Below are positions 8,226 to 15,498 of a stretch of DNA of 35,971 nt, one piece after another (position 1 is the first letter of the stretch; every line of letters starts with the position of its first letter). The notes below the pieces were generated by a model. It saw nothing but the letters and a program-made list of their open reading frames with translations, was not told the origin of the DNA and searched no databases. The stretch covers positions 1 to 35,971 of the forward strand of contig JAAWQX010000020.1 of the NCBI GenBank assembly GCA_022800755.1, written 5' to 3'. The DNA comes from Oscillospiraceae bacterium (GTDB taxonomy: Bacteria; Bacillota; Clostridia; Oscillospirales; Oscillospiraceae). Made by a program: the position numbers and the translations under genes.

Positions 8226-8740
8226 TATGCTTCCACCTCCTCTTCCGGCTCGCCCTTAATGGCGTAATAGATGTTTACAGCAGCGAACTCCACTAGATGC
8301 AATGCCATCATCACAAAGCAGATGGGGATCGTCGTGGTGAACCAGCCGATCTTCATGCGCAGCACATAGGTCAGCTTGTTCATCGCTATGTCGGACATAC
8401 CCTTGGCCCAGCCATACTTGATCATCATCACGCAGAAAAACAAGCCGAACGCGCACATCAGCACATTCATCCAGCGTTGCCCCTTCCGAGGCAGGAAACC
8501 GGTGAACAGCGACATGCTGATCAATCCGCCCTCTTCTCTCGCACAAATGGCCGCGCCCAGCAAAGACAGGGGCACAAACAGGTTGATGACCAATTCTTCT
8601 GTGAATGACCAGCTGACCATGGGTGTAAAACGCGAGATGACGCTGCCCAAAGTGACAACTGAGATCACGGCCAGCAGGATCGTCATAATAATCTTTTCCA
8701 CAAACGTGACGCCATCCATGATCTTTTGAAACGTCTTCAA
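8225..8740 (-). CDS. dctQ: TRAP transporter small permease subunit, DctQ family
   Basis: This small membrane subunit of the TRAP transporter has 171 residues and four predicted transmembrane helices. It carries the family motif WSFTEELVINLFVPLSLLGAA in the second helix and an acidic C-terminal tail (GEPEEEVEA). The start is chosen as TTG at 8740 because GGAGG lies exactly 7 nt upstream and the resulting length is normal for DctQ. A longer frame opens upstream, but its extra residues (rich in Arg, Lys and Glu) lie before the ribosome site and do not resemble DctQ. It is the first gene of the dctQMP run. Its promoter is at 8878-8906. Confidence 0.9.
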   Translation of the reverse strand: MKTFQKIMDGVTFVEKIIMTILLAVISVVTLGSVISRFTPMVSWSFTEELVINLFVPLSLLGAAICAREEGGLISMSLFTGFLPRKGQRWMNVLMCAFGLFFCVMMIKYGWAKGMSDIAMNKLTYVLRMKIGWFTTTIPICFVMMALHLVEFAAVNIYYAIKGEPEEEVEA

Positions 8741-8877
8741 ATTGTTTCCTCCATTCCTTCTTTCTTTTTCGCGCGCTCTCTCAAACGCGCCCAACAAAGC
8801 ATTCAAGCACCCTTTTGCCTGCAAACGCAGGCAAAAACAGGGATACCCCTGTTGTCTTGATAGTTTTGTACTTGTGA

Positions 8878-8906
8878 ATTATACCACCGATTTTTGCCAT
8901 TTTCAA
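8878..8906 (-). promoter_or_regulatory. Sigma-A promoter for dctQMP
   Basis: On the minus strand TTGAAA (8906-8901), a 17-bp spacer and a perfect TATAAT (8883-8878) form a strong consensus promoter. Transcription would start near 8871, leaving a leader of about 130 nt with a stem-loop. Confidence 0.8.
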
Positions 8907-9001
8907 ATCATATTACTAGAAAAACACCTTGATTATTGTACAAAATTCTTCGTTTATTTTGTAGCGATTTGCTAAAAAGACTTTTCCAAAAGCGCACAAC
9001 A

Positions 9002-9030
9002 TTGTTAAATGTTTATCTTTTTTCTATAAA
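9002..9030 (+). promoter_or_regulatory. Second candidate promoter for the MBL-fold gene
   Basis: TTGTTA (9002-9007), a 17-bp spacer and TATAAA (9025-9030) fit sigma-A, but less closely than the promoter at 9092-9120. Confidence 0.4.
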
Positions 9031-9091
9031 AGAATCAAAATGGCTTTAACATCGTATTTTTGCACTTCATAAGACGCACCCATTCCGACAG

Positions 9092-9120
9092 TTGCTTTTC
9101 TTCCCAGTGGGAACTATAAT
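9092..9120 (+). promoter_or_regulatory. Sigma-A promoter for the MBL-fold gene
   Basis: TTGCTT (9092-9097), 17 bp, TATAAT (9115-9120). The ribosome site GGAGGGG follows at 9133, so the leader is short. Confidence 0.7.
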
Positions 9121-9146
9121 TACTCTTGAAACGGAGGGGATATTCT

Positions 9147-9854
9147 ATGGATCAGATTCGGCTGCTGTTCACAGCCAACGCCGGTGTTCTGCTACGGCTC
9201 CCCAGATTTTATGCTGCCGTGGACGCGTTTCATAACAAGCGCACGCCGCCGTTTAGCCCCGTGCCCGTCGAATTGATGGGGCAATTCTCGCAAGATGGGA
9301 CTTTGTCGGAACTTCAAGCGGTCATCGTATCTCACTGTCACCCGGATCATTGCACCCTGCGGGAAGTGCGTTCCGCTATGGAGATGGCGCCGAACGCCGT
9401 GCTCCTGGCCCCGGAACAACTCATGGACCGACAAATTCTTCTCACCGGACCAGCTTGTCATATCCATGCAGGAGATGTATCTATGGACTTCTACCGCTTG
9501 CGTCATGATGGCTTGAAATACCGGGCAAAGGCACTGTATGGAATCGTTCTGGAATCCGGCGGACGCCGGATACTCATGCCCGGCGACTGCATGGACCACG
9601 CCGACGTGGAACGCATGACGAACGGCGCTCAGACCGATGTAGCGATTTTGAATTTCCCATGGATCACTTTACCCAAAAACCGTCTGTTCGTAGACAATGT
9701 GCTTCAGCCCAAGCATTTGGTAATTTTTCATCTTCCCCCTCCTGGCGACGACACGGAAGGCTTCCTCCCGGCTACATTAAAAATGGCAGACAGACTGAAA
9801 CATGTACAGGATGTCCGCATCTTGACCCAGCCTGGGCAAGAAGAGCAATTATAA
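9147..9854 (+). CDS. Metallo-beta-lactamase-fold hydrolase, UlaG-like
   Basis: This putative metal-dependent hydrolase has 235 residues. The zinc-binding HxHxDH motif is SHCHPDHC (His63, His65, Asp67, His68). A later PGDCMDH (Asp147) and IFHLPPPG (His195) provide further metal-ligand candidates. This pattern resembles the UlaG/ComEC-like branch of the superfamily more than true beta-lactamases. There is no signal peptide, so it should be cytoplasmic. The start is the ATG at 9147, preceded by GGAGGGG; an in-frame TTG at 9126 lies upstream of that site and is rejected. The gene stands alone between divergent dctQMP and convergent lplA and ends at a shared terminator. The substrate cannot be inferred. 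Confidence 0.85.
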   Translation: MDQIRLLFTANAGVLLRLPRFYAAVDAFHNKRTPPFSPVPVELMGQFSQDGTLSELQAVIVSHCHPDHCTLREVRSAMEMAPNAVLLAPEQLMDRQILLTGPACHIHAGDVSMDFYRLRHDGLKYRAKALYGIVLESGGRRILMPGDCMDHADVERMTNGAQTDVAILNFPWITLPKNRLFVDNVLQPKHLVIFHLPPPGDDTEGFLPATLKMADRLKHVQDVRILTQPGQEEQL

Positions 9855-9855
9855 A

Positions 9856-9885
9856 AGACCACCGGCATCACCGGTGGTCTTTTTT
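9856..9885. terminator. Bidirectional terminator between the MBL-fold gene and lplA
   Basis: A 10-bp stem (AGACCACCGG with CCGGTGGTCT, loop CATCA) has a T-run on the plus side and an A-run on the left side, so it can stop both convergent genes. The T-run overlaps the lplA stop codon. Confidence 0.85.
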
Positions 9886-10885
9886 ATGCTTCAAACAGCA
9901 GCGTCAAAATCTCATCTGTTGTAACTGCGCCAAATATTTTCCCGATAGGCAGGGGCGCAAGGGCTTTGCGCACATCCTCCCGCTCAAACCGCACACCATT
10001 CAGCGCCTCCTGGGCTGGGTCAATCTCCATCAGCGCCAGAAAATCTCCGATAAACCGAATGTCCTGAATGACGCCGTTTTGCACATCCGCTTTTACCTCC
10101 AAGCGGCCGCCGGGGAATCGCGCCGCCGTATGCAGAGCATACGCCGGGGATTTGCCGTAAGTCCAATCCCAATTCCTGTACTTTTCCATTTGGAGTTTGG
10201 TGATCTCCGCTTCCTCGTCGGGAGTCAATACGATGGGCCGCACGTCGCGGCTCTCGGTAAGCGCTTCAATCAGACGGGCGCGGAAGGTTTCTATGTTCAT
10301 GGTTTTGTCCTGCACATAATCCTGAATATTCCCTATGCGGGCACGGACAGACTTCGCGCTTTTGGAAATAAACTTATCTTCGCGCACCTGCAAGGCACCC
10401 GCTACCATGTCCGGATTCGACGCGTACAGCAGCGTACCGTGATGCAAAATGCGGTTTTTATGCATCCGTTGGGCCACGCCGGAAACCTTTTTTCCGTCCA
10501 CCAGAATGTCGTTCCGGCCGGAGACTTCCGCTTCCACACCCATAGTCGCTAACGCCTTCACCACCGGCACCGCCAGCGCTGCGATGGACATTTTCTCCGG
10601 GTCATCCACATCCTGAATAAACGAATAGTTCAGATTTCCCATGTCATGATACACCGCGCCGCCGCCGGTGGTGCGCCGTACGACTGTTACGCCGTGTTCC
10701 TCCACAAAGGGGCGGTTGATCTCCTCCTCCGTGTTTTGGTTCCGGCCAATGACAATGGTATTTGCGTTTTGCCACAGCAACAGGATTTCACCCTCCATGT
10801 GATGGGTCAGCAAATACTCTTCCAGAGCCAGATTATAAGTCGGGTCCGTGGAGCGGATGTCCATGAAATGCAATACTTCGTTCAT
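9884..10885 (-). CDS. lplA: Lipoate-protein ligase
   Basis: This enzyme activates free lipoate with ATP to lipoyl-AMP and attaches it to the lysine of lipoyl domains. It has 333 residues. The catalytic domain shows NLALEEYLL, the conserved RRTTGGGAVYHDMGNLNYSF (about 72-91) and KVSGVAQRMHKNRILHHGTLL, with the catalytic Lys in DGKKVSG. A C-terminal accessory domain from about 250 completes a normal LplA length. Its likely clients are the three lipoyl domains encoded at 73-3495. No lipA or lipB is in the window, so salvage may dominate, which is inference. The ATG overlaps the TGA of the upstream PP-loop gene by four bases (ATGA). Confidence 0.93.
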   Translation of the reverse strand: MNEVLHFMDIRSTDPTYNLALEEYLLTHHMEGEILLLWQNANTIVIGRNQNTEEEINRPFVEEHGVTVVRRTTGGGAVYHDMGNLNYSFIQDVDDPEKMSIAALAVPVVKALATMGVEAEVSGRNDILVDGKKVSGVAQRMHKNRILHHGTLLYASNPDMVAGALQVREDKFISKSAKSVRARIGNIQDYVQDKTMNIETFRARLIEALTESRDVRPIVLTPDEEAEITKLQMEKYRNWDWTYGKSPAYALHTAARFPGGRLEVKADVQNGVIQDIRFIGDFLALMEIDPAQEALNGVRFEREDVRKALAPLPIGKIFGAVTTDEILTLLFEA

Positions 10886-11622
10886 TTTTTCTCAGTTCCT
10901 TTCCCGACGCCCCAGCCGTCCAATGGCAGCCGCTGCATAGCGCCGAATACTTTACTTTTCAGATCCGGGTAATCCCGGCTGAGCGTTTGAATCAGCGTCT
11001 TAATTTCGTGGCGCTTGCTCTCTTTGTCCATGGGACAGGAATTTTCCACAATGGGCAGAGCCAGCTTTTCCGCCAGATTCGCGATGGTCCCCTCCCCCGC
11101 GTACAGCATGGGACGGATCTGCCAGATATCGGCCCGGGTCATGTGGGTCACGGGTTTGAAGCAGCTGATGCGCCCCTCAAACAGCAGAGACATCAAAAAT
11201 GTCTCGACCGCGTCGTCAAAATGATGCCCCAGCGCCAGCTTGTTCAAGCCCCGCTCATTGAGCACGTCATTGAGCGCGCCCCGGCGCATTTTTGCGCACA
11301 AAGAGCACGGGTTCTCCTCTTTGCGGACATCGAACACGATCTCCCGGATATCCGTTTTCACCAACGTGTACGGCACATCGATCTCCCGGCACAGCTGCGC
11401 TACCGGCGTGTAGTCCATGCCCAGGAAGCCCAGGTCTATGGTCACCGCCTCCAGACGAAACGGGGCTGGATAATAGGTCTGCAAATGCCGCAGCCCCCGC
11501 AGGAGCACCAGAGAATCTTTACCGCCGGAGACGCCTACCGCGATCCCGTCGCCGGCGGAAATCATGCCGTAATCGTCCACACACCGGCGCAGCAGGCCGG
11601 AAAAGCTATTGAGATCATTCAT
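10882..11622 (-). CDS. TtcA-like PP-loop ATPase (putative tRNA 2-thiolation)
   Basis: This is an N-type ATP-pyrophosphatase of the TtcA/TilS group; TtcA proteins thiolate cytidine 32 of tRNA. Of its 246 residues, the PP-loop is VSGGKDS (31-37). A cysteine pair NPCSLCAKMRRG (Cys106, Cys109) and Cys196 in ENSCPMD match the three iron-sulfur ligands of TtcA. GHHFDDAVETFLM (132-144) is the conserved second motif. I place the start at the ATG at 11622, with GAAAGG 7 nt upstream; an in-frame TTG at 11637 has no ribosome site. It is coupled to lplA by a four-base overlap. The pairing of an Fe-S tRNA thiolase with lipoate ligation has no obvious pathway link beyond sulfur metabolism. Confidence 0.8.
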   Translation of the reverse strand: MNDLNSFSGLLRRCVDDYGMISAGDGIAVGVSGGKDSLVLLRGLRHLQTYYPAPFRLEAVTIDLGFLGMDYTPVAQLCREIDVPYTLVKTDIREIVFDVRKEENPCSLCAKMRRGALNDVLNERGLNKLALGHHFDDAVETFLMSLLFEGRISCFKPVTHMTRADIWQIRPMLYAGEGTIANLAEKLALPIVENSCPMDKESKRHEIKTLIQTLSRDYPDLKSKVFGAMQRLPLDGWGVGKGTEKK

Positions 11623-11724
11623 AGGCGCGCCTTTCAAAAAATAAATTTGAATCTTAGATTTTTTGAAAATCCTTTAGAAAAACGGAGATTTTCAGAGATT
11701 TTATATATCTATTCAAAATTTCCG

Positions 11725-11753
11725 TTGACAGCGTGCATTCCTTGTGGTATAAA
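11725..11753 (+). promoter_or_regulatory. Sigma-A promoter for rplM-rpsI
   Basis: A perfect TTGACA (11725-11730), 17 bp and TATAAA (11748-11753). Transcription should begin near 11760, giving a leader of about 78 nt. Firmicutes often carry an L13-responsive leader here, but I could not confirm its fold by eye. Confidence 0.85.
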
Positions 11754-11837
11754 AGTAAGGCACTCCGCGATTCCTTATTATAGGCGCGGCGTCGTTCTTT
11801 GTCAAAATTTTTTATTATCTTATATGGAGGCATCGAT

Positions 11838-12266
11838 ATGTCCACAACACTGGCAACCAAGGCGACCGTTGAACGCAAATGGTACGTCCTGGACGCGGCG
11901 GACAAGCCCCTGGGCAAAACCGCTGTCGCTGCCGCGGATATCCTTCGCGGCAAGAATAAAGTGACCTACACCCCCAATGTTGACTGCGGGGACTACGTCA
12001 TTATCATCAACGCGGAAAAAGCTGTGCTCACTGGCAAGAAGCTGGAGCAGAAGTACTACCGCCGCCATTCCGGCTGGGTAGGCGGCCTGCACGAGACACA
12101 GTACAAGACCCTCATGAAGGAAAAGCCCGAATTGGCCATGACCGTAGCCGTCAAGGGTATGCTCCAGAAGAATAAGCTGAGCTATTCTCAGCTCACCCGT
12201 CTGAGAGTGTTCCGCGGCGCCGAGCATCCCCACGCGGCTCAGAAGCCCGTCGTGGTGGAGTTTTAA
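11838..12266 (+). CDS. rplM: 50S ribosomal protein L13
   Basis: This large-subunit ribosomal protein binds 23S rRNA and is needed early in 50S assembly. It has 142 residues, the usual length. Recognised by KWYVLDAADKPLGKTA, YTPNVDCGDYVIIINAEK, TGKKLEQKYYRRHSG and the C-terminal LRVFRGAEHPHAAQKP. The ATG at 11838 follows GGAGG by 7 nt; upstream in-frame codons from 11799 lie before that site. It forms the conserved rplM-rpsI pair with the next gene, 14 bp downstream. Confidence 0.98.
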   Translation: MSTTLATKATVERKWYVLDAADKPLGKTAVAAADILRGKNKVTYTPNVDCGDYVIIINAEKAVLTGKKLEQKYYRRHSGWVGGLHETQYKTLMKEKPELAMTVAVKGMLQKNKLSYSQLTRLRVFRGAEHPHAAQKPVVVEF

Positions 12267-12280
12267 GGAGGTAAGAGAAT

Positions 12281-12694
12281 ATGGCAGCGATTTATCAGAG
12301 CAAGAAGCCGTACACCTACGGCACCGGTCGGAGAAAGTCCTCCGTGGCCAGAGTCCATCTCTTCCCCAACGGCGAAGGCAAGATCACCGTCAACGGCCGT
12401 GACCTCAATGATTACTTCGGTCTGGAGACTTTGAAAGTCATTGTCCGCCAGCCTTTGAGCATGCTGGGCATTGAGGGCAAGTTCGATGTGGAATGCACCG
12501 TCTCCGGTGGCGGCGTATCCGGCCAAGCCGGCGCCATCCGTCACGGCATCGCCCGCGCTTTGCTGCAGGTGGATGAGTCCTACCGTCCCGCACTGAAGGC
12601 CGCCGGGTATCTGACCCGCGACCCGAGAATGAAAGAGCGTAAGAAGTACGGTCTCAAGGCCGCCCGCCGCGCTCCCCAGTTCTCCAAGCGTTGA
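12281..12694 (+). CDS. rpsI: 30S ribosomal protein S9
   Basis: This small-subunit ribosomal protein has a C-terminal tail that reaches the P-site tRNA. It has 137 residues with [19 protein letters not shown] at the start, [19 protein letters not shown] in the middle, and the basic end [17 protein letters not shown]. The terminal SKR is the conserved P-site tail. AAGGAGG precedes the ATG. It is co-transcribed with rplM and followed by a strong terminator. Confidence 0.98.
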   Translation: MAAIYQSKKPYTYGTGRRKSSVARVHLFPNGEGKITVNGRDLNDYFGLETLKVIVRQPLSMLGIEGKFDVECTVSGGGVSGQAGAIRHGIARALLQVDESYRPALKAAGYLTRDPRMKERKKYGLKAARRAPQFSKR

Positions 12695-12705
12695 ATCGAT
12701 TGTTC

Positions 12706-12737
12706 AAAGTACCGTCCCTTGGGGGCGGTACTTTTTT
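12706..12737 (+). terminator. rpsI terminator
   Basis: AGTACCGTCCC pairs with GGGGGCGGTACT (one G-T wobble) and is followed by TTTTTT, a classic intrinsic terminator 12 bp after rpsI. Confidence 0.9.
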
Positions 12738-12740
12738 ACG

Positions 12741-12784
12741 CAACCGGGACTGACATTTTTTCAGGAAAATGTCAGCCCCGGTTG
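12741..12784 (+). repeat. Long inverted repeat upstream of the XRE-AbrB cassette
   Basis: Arms of 19 bp (12741-12759 and 12766-12784) pair with a single mismatch around a 6-nt centre, TTCAGG. GTTGTTTTT follows, so it could be a second terminator. It also abuts the candidate promoter at 12786-12814. It may be an operator for the XRE-AbrB regulator; the inner core is CTGACATTTT paired with AAAATGTCAG. Confidence 0.7.
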
Positions 12785-12785
12785 G

Positions 12786-12814
12786 TTGTTTTTCCTGGCG
12801 GTTCCGGCTATCAT
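12786..12814 (+). promoter_or_regulatory. Candidate promoter of the XRE-AbrB/ABC cassette
   Basis: TTGTTT (12786-12791), 17 bp, TATCAT (12809-12814). The boxes are moderate, and the -35 overlaps the T-tract that follows the inverted repeat. Confidence 0.4.
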
Positions 12815-12837
12815 AAGATCAGAAAGGTGGGAAAAGT

Positions 12838-13254
12838 ATGCTTTGTGAGAATTTATTTTCCCTGCGGAAAGGCCGGAAACTCTCTCAGGAACAGGTAGCG
12901 GAGGCCATCGGGGTCTCCCGGCAGGCTGTCGCAAAGTGGGAATCCGGCGAAGCGGTGCCGGACCTGATGAACTGCGCGGCTTTGGCAAAATTGTACGACG
13001 TGACCTTAGACGAACTGGTCAATTTTGACAGCCGTGAAAGCAATGGATTGCGGATCGCGCCGGGCGGGAAATACATGTTCGGCGCTGTGACCGTAGGTGA
13101 GAAAGGTCAAATCGTCATACCAGCCAAGGCGCGGAAAATCTTCAATATCAGGCCCGGAGACAGTCTGGTGGTGCTGGGCGACATCCAGCAGGGCCTGGCG
13201 CTGATTAACGCACAGGCGTTTCTGGATCAATTCAACATCATGCAAGGAGAGTGA
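12838..13254 (+). CDS. XRE-family HTH regulator fused to a SpoVT/AbrB-type domain
   Basis: A 138-residue transcriptional regulator. Residues 5-62 are a Cro/CI helix-turn-helix (LSQEQVAEAIGVSRQAVAKW, then VPDLMNCAALAKLYDVTLDE). Residues 82-127 are a swapped-hairpin AbrB domain (VTVGEKGQIVIPAKARKIF, RPGDSLVVLGD), itself a DNA-binding fold. Two DNA-binding modules in one small chain are unusual, although such fusions occur in Clostridia. The ribosome site AAAGGTGGG precedes the ATG. Its stop is 5 bp before the ABC ATPase start, so it probably controls that transporter and itself, perhaps through the inverted repeat just upstream. Confidence 0.85.
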   Translation: MLCENLFSLRKGRKLSQEQVAEAIGVSRQAVAKWESGEAVPDLMNCAALAKLYDVTLDELVNFDSRESNGLRIAPGGKYMFGAVTVGEKGQIVIPAKARKIFNIRPGDSLVVLGDIQQGLALINAQAFLDQFNIMQGE

Positions 13255-13259
13255 CCGCA

Positions 13260-13988
13260 ATGGACGCAATCAAGACCTCTGGGCTGAGCAAGCGATACAA
13301 GGACCTGACCGCCGTGGCGCCGCTGGACCTGACCGTTCGGCAGGGGGAGTTATTTTCTCTCCTGGGCGTCAATGGCGCGGGAAAAACCACGTTAATTAAG
13401 ATGCTGTCCTGCCTGACGCGGCCCACCGCGGGGGACGCCGAACTGTTGGGGCACAGCATCGTGTCCGACGCAGCGGGCGTAAAACAGGTCATCGGCGTGT
13501 CGCCACAGGAAACAGCGGTCGCGCCGAATCTGACGGTAAAAGAAAATTTGGAGCTGATGTGCGGTGCACATGGCTTTTCCCATCAGAAACGGAGTGACAA
13601 AATCGCGGAACTTTCCCAGCAGTTTGCGTTGATGCCAATTCTAAAGAAAAAAGCCGGCAAGCTGTCCGGCGGCTGGCAGCGCCGTCTGAGTATCGCCATG
13701 GCACTAATCAGCGAGCCGCAGGTCCTGTTCCTTGACGAACCGACCCTGGGGCTGGATGTTCTCGCCCGAAGCGACCTTTGGGACGTGATCCGTTCTCTCA
13801 AGGGCAAAATTACCATCATCCTCACCACGCATTACATGGAGGAAGCCGAGGCGCTTTCCGACCGGGTAGGTATCATGAAAAGCGGAACGCTCCTGGCTTT
13901 GGGCACAGTAGCAGAACTGAAGGCCCGGGCCGGCACGGACAACTTTGAACAGGCATTCGTAACCATTGTGAAAGGGGTGGGCACATGA
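13260..13988 (+). CDS. ABC transporter ATP-binding protein
   Basis: This is the nucleotide-binding subunit of an ABC-2-type exporter, cytoplasmic and membrane-associated, with 242 residues. Walker A is GVNGAGKTT (36-44) and the Q-loop glutamine is Gln83. The signature is LSGGW (135-139), followed by QRR, where most relatives have LSGGM or LSGGQ. Walker B is VLFLDEPT (155-162) and the switch histidine is His191. I choose the ATG at 13260 because AAGGAGA lies 9 nt upstream; the in-frame GTG at 13251 directly abuts that site. The overall sequence resembles the DrrA/CcmA family of drug, lipid or bacteriocin-immunity exporters. The gene overlaps its permease by four bases. Confidence 0.92.
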   Translation: MDAIKTSGLSKRYKDLTAVAPLDLTVRQGELFSLLGVNGAGKTTLIKMLSCLTRPTAGDAELLGHSIVSDAAGVKQVIGVSPQETAVAPNLTVKENLELMCGAHGFSHQKRSDKIAELSQQFALMPILKKKAGKLSGGWQRRLSIAMALISEPQVLFLDEPTLGLDVLARSDLWDVIRSLKGKITIILTTHYMEEAEALSDRVGIMKSGTLLALGTVAELKARAGTDNFEQAFVTIVKGVGT

Positions 13989-14716
13989 GACTGTGGACCT
14001 TTTCCGTCAGGACCGCCAGAGAAATCCTGCGGGACCCGCTGAACCTGTGCTTCGGGCTGGGATTTCCCCTGGTTTTGATCGTCCTGCTTTCCGCCATTCA
14101 GGCCAATATCCCCGTCAGCCTGTTTGAGATTCAAAACCTTGCGCCCGGGATCACGGTGTTCGGTCTCGCGTTTATGTCGCTGTTCGCGGCGACCTTGGCG
14201 GCAAAAGACCGGGAGAGCGCGCTGCTCCAACGGCTGTACACCACGCCTTTGACCCCATCGGACTTCATTTTCGGGTATTGCCTGCCGCTCATCCCAATCG
14301 CGGTAGGACAAGGCGTTATTTGTTACGCCGCAGCCATTGCCCTAGGTCTGCCTGTCACGGTACATATTGTGTATGCGGTACTGTTCCTCCTCCCTGCCGC
14401 CTTGTCCTTCATCGCTTTAGGCCTGTTGTTCGGCAGCATACTCAGCGTAAAGCAGGTAGGCGGCGTCTGCGGCGCGTTGCTCACCAATCTCACCGCGTGG
14501 TTGTCCGGCGTCTGGTTCGACCTGGACCTCGTGGGCGGCACATTCCGTAAAATCGCTGACGCGCTGCCGTTTGTCCACGCGGTGGAATTGGAGCGGGCCG
14601 TACTGCGCGGCAGTTATGGGGATATCTTTCCTCATCTCTATTGGGTACTGGGTTATCTGTCCGCCGCCATGATTTTCGCGGTCCTGCTGTTCCTGCGGCA
14701 AATGAAGCGGCAATAA
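13985..14716 (+). CDS. ABC-2-type transporter permease
   Basis: This membrane subunit of the exporter has 243 residues and about six hydrophobic segments. A short N-terminal cytoplasmic stretch (RTAREILRDPLNLCFGLGFP) is typical of ABC-2 permeases. The loop KDRESALLQRLYTTPLTPSDFI is the conserved coupling region, and the last segment ends in FLRQMKRQ. The ATG overlaps the TGA of the ATPase gene (ATGA), so the two are coupled. The exported substrate is unknown; drug efflux or peptide immunity are possible. Confidence 0.88.
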   Translation: MRLWTFSVRTAREILRDPLNLCFGLGFPLVLIVLLSAIQANIPVSLFEIQNLAPGITVFGLAFMSLFAATLAAKDRESALLQRLYTTPLTPSDFIFGYCLPLIPIAVGQGVICYAAAIALGLPVTVHIVYAVLFLLPAALSFIALGLLFGSILSVKQVGGVCGALLTNLTAWLSGVWFDLDLVGGTFRKIADALPFVHAVELERAVLRGSYGDIFPHLYWVLGYLSAAMIFAVLLFLRQMKRQ

Positions 14717-14717
14717 A

Positions 14718-14749
14718 AGGCAGGCTTCCGTTAGGAAGCCTGCCTGTTT
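14718..14749. terminator. Bidirectional terminator between the ABC permease and tcdA
   Basis: A 12-bp perfect stem (AGGCAGGCTTCC with GGAAGCCTGCCT, loop GTTA) lies between the two convergent stop codons. It has a short T-run on the plus side and AAAA on the left. Confidence 0.85.
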
Positions 14750-15447
14750 CATTGATCGATCAGTTTGCGCACGATATGCTGTGCCATCAGCAAGCCCGCC
14801 GACGCGGGGACCCACATGACAGACCCCGGTACCGGCCGTTCATGTTCCGGGACGTCCGGCGTGACCGGCGGTTCGGTGCTACACACCACATCCAGATGGG
14901 TAACGTCCCGCCTGCGCAGTTCTCTGCGCATGACCCGGGCCAGCGGACAACCGGACGTCTCCGCTAAATCCATGACCTTCAACCGGGACGCGTCCAGTTT
15001 GTTTCCCGTCCCCATGGAGGAGATCAGCGGGATTCCCCTCGCCACCGCCGTGGCGATCAGGTCCACCTTACTGGACACAGAATCAATGGCATCGGCCAGA
15101 AAATCGTACTGTACGGGGAAAAAGGATTCCCGGTTTTCCGGGAGATACCGCGCGGAAATCGGATGCAAACGCACTCCCGGCGCGATATCCAGCAAACGCC
15201 GGGCCATGACCTCTGTTTTCAGCAGCCCCGCCGTGGAGTGCAGCGCCCCCGCCTGCCGGTTGATATTGGACAGGGAAAACCGGTCGTCATCCACAATGGT
15301 CAGCGTTCCGACCCCGGTACGCGCCAGCGCTTCTGCGCACCAACTCCCCACGCCGCCCAGGCCGAATACCGCCACATGGCTGTTCCGCAGAATGTCCAGC
15401 GCGTCTCGCCCCAGCAGCATTTCCGTGCGCAAGGTCTCTTCCGTCAT
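14749..15447 (-). CDS. tcdA: tRNA threonylcarbamoyladenosine dehydratase, TcdA-like
   Basis: This E1-like ATP-dependent enzyme cyclises t6A37 of tRNA to ct6A. It has 232 residues. The nucleotide-binding loop is VFGLGGVGSWCAEAL (27-41), and the adenylation motif NINRQ (61-65) follows DDDRFSLS. MGTGNKLDASRLKVMDLAET and CPLARVMRRELRRR are the segments that separate TcdA/CsdL from ThiF and MoeB. The ATG at 15447 follows AGGAG by 5 nt; an in-frame TTG at 15462 lies upstream of that site and within the preceding terminator. No promoter is visible between it and the foldase gene upstream. Confidence 0.88.
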   Translation of the reverse strand: MTEETLRTEMLLGRDALDILRNSHVAVFGLGGVGSWCAEALARTGVGTLTIVDDDRFSLSNINRQAGALHSTAGLLKTEVMARRLLDIAPGVRLHPISARYLPENRESFFPVQYDFLADAIDSVSSKVDLIATAVARGIPLISSMGTGNKLDASRLKVMDLAETSGCPLARVMRRELRRRDVTHLDVVCSTEPPVTPDVPEHERPVPGSVMWVPASAGLLMAQHIVRKLIDQ

Positions 15448-15460
15448 AGATGCTCCTCTC

Positions 15461-15492
15461 AAAAAATCCGCCCTGAAGTTCAGGGCGGATTT
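15461..15492 (-). terminator. Terminator of the foldase gene
   Basis: AAATCCGCCCTGAA (15464-15477) pairs with TTCAGGGCGGATTT (15479-15492). On the minus strand a T-run follows. It lies only ~15 bp before the tcdA ribosome site, so tcdA depends on read-through or its own upstream promoter. Confidence 0.8.
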
Positions 15493-15498
15493 CTTTTA

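Larger units (their letters stand above)
8741..9146. other. Divergent intergenic region with promoters on both sides
   Basis: This 406-bp AT-rich stretch separates dctQ (minus) from the MBL-fold gene (plus). It contains the dctQ promoter, two candidate plus-strand promoters, and a stem-loop (8813-8822 with 8827-8836, loop AAAC) that would lie in the dctQ leader RNA. That stem lacks a T-tract, so it is not a terminator. I see no coding potential and no recognisable riboswitch. Confidence 0.7.

Noticed and set aside
8813-8836. Stem-loop upstream of dctQ as a terminator
   Set aside because: The 10-bp stem has no T-tract on either strand and lies downstream of the dctQ promoter.
11650-11720. AT-rich GAAAATC/GATTTTC repeats before the TtcA-like gene as an operator or promoter
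   Set aside because: Imperfect, common in AT-rich sequence, and no promoter with proper spacing could be placed.
11760-11837. L13 autoregulatory leader before rplM
   Set aside because: Position and length fit, but I cannot confirm the conserved fold by eye, so it is not listed as an RNA feature. A covariance-model search would decide.
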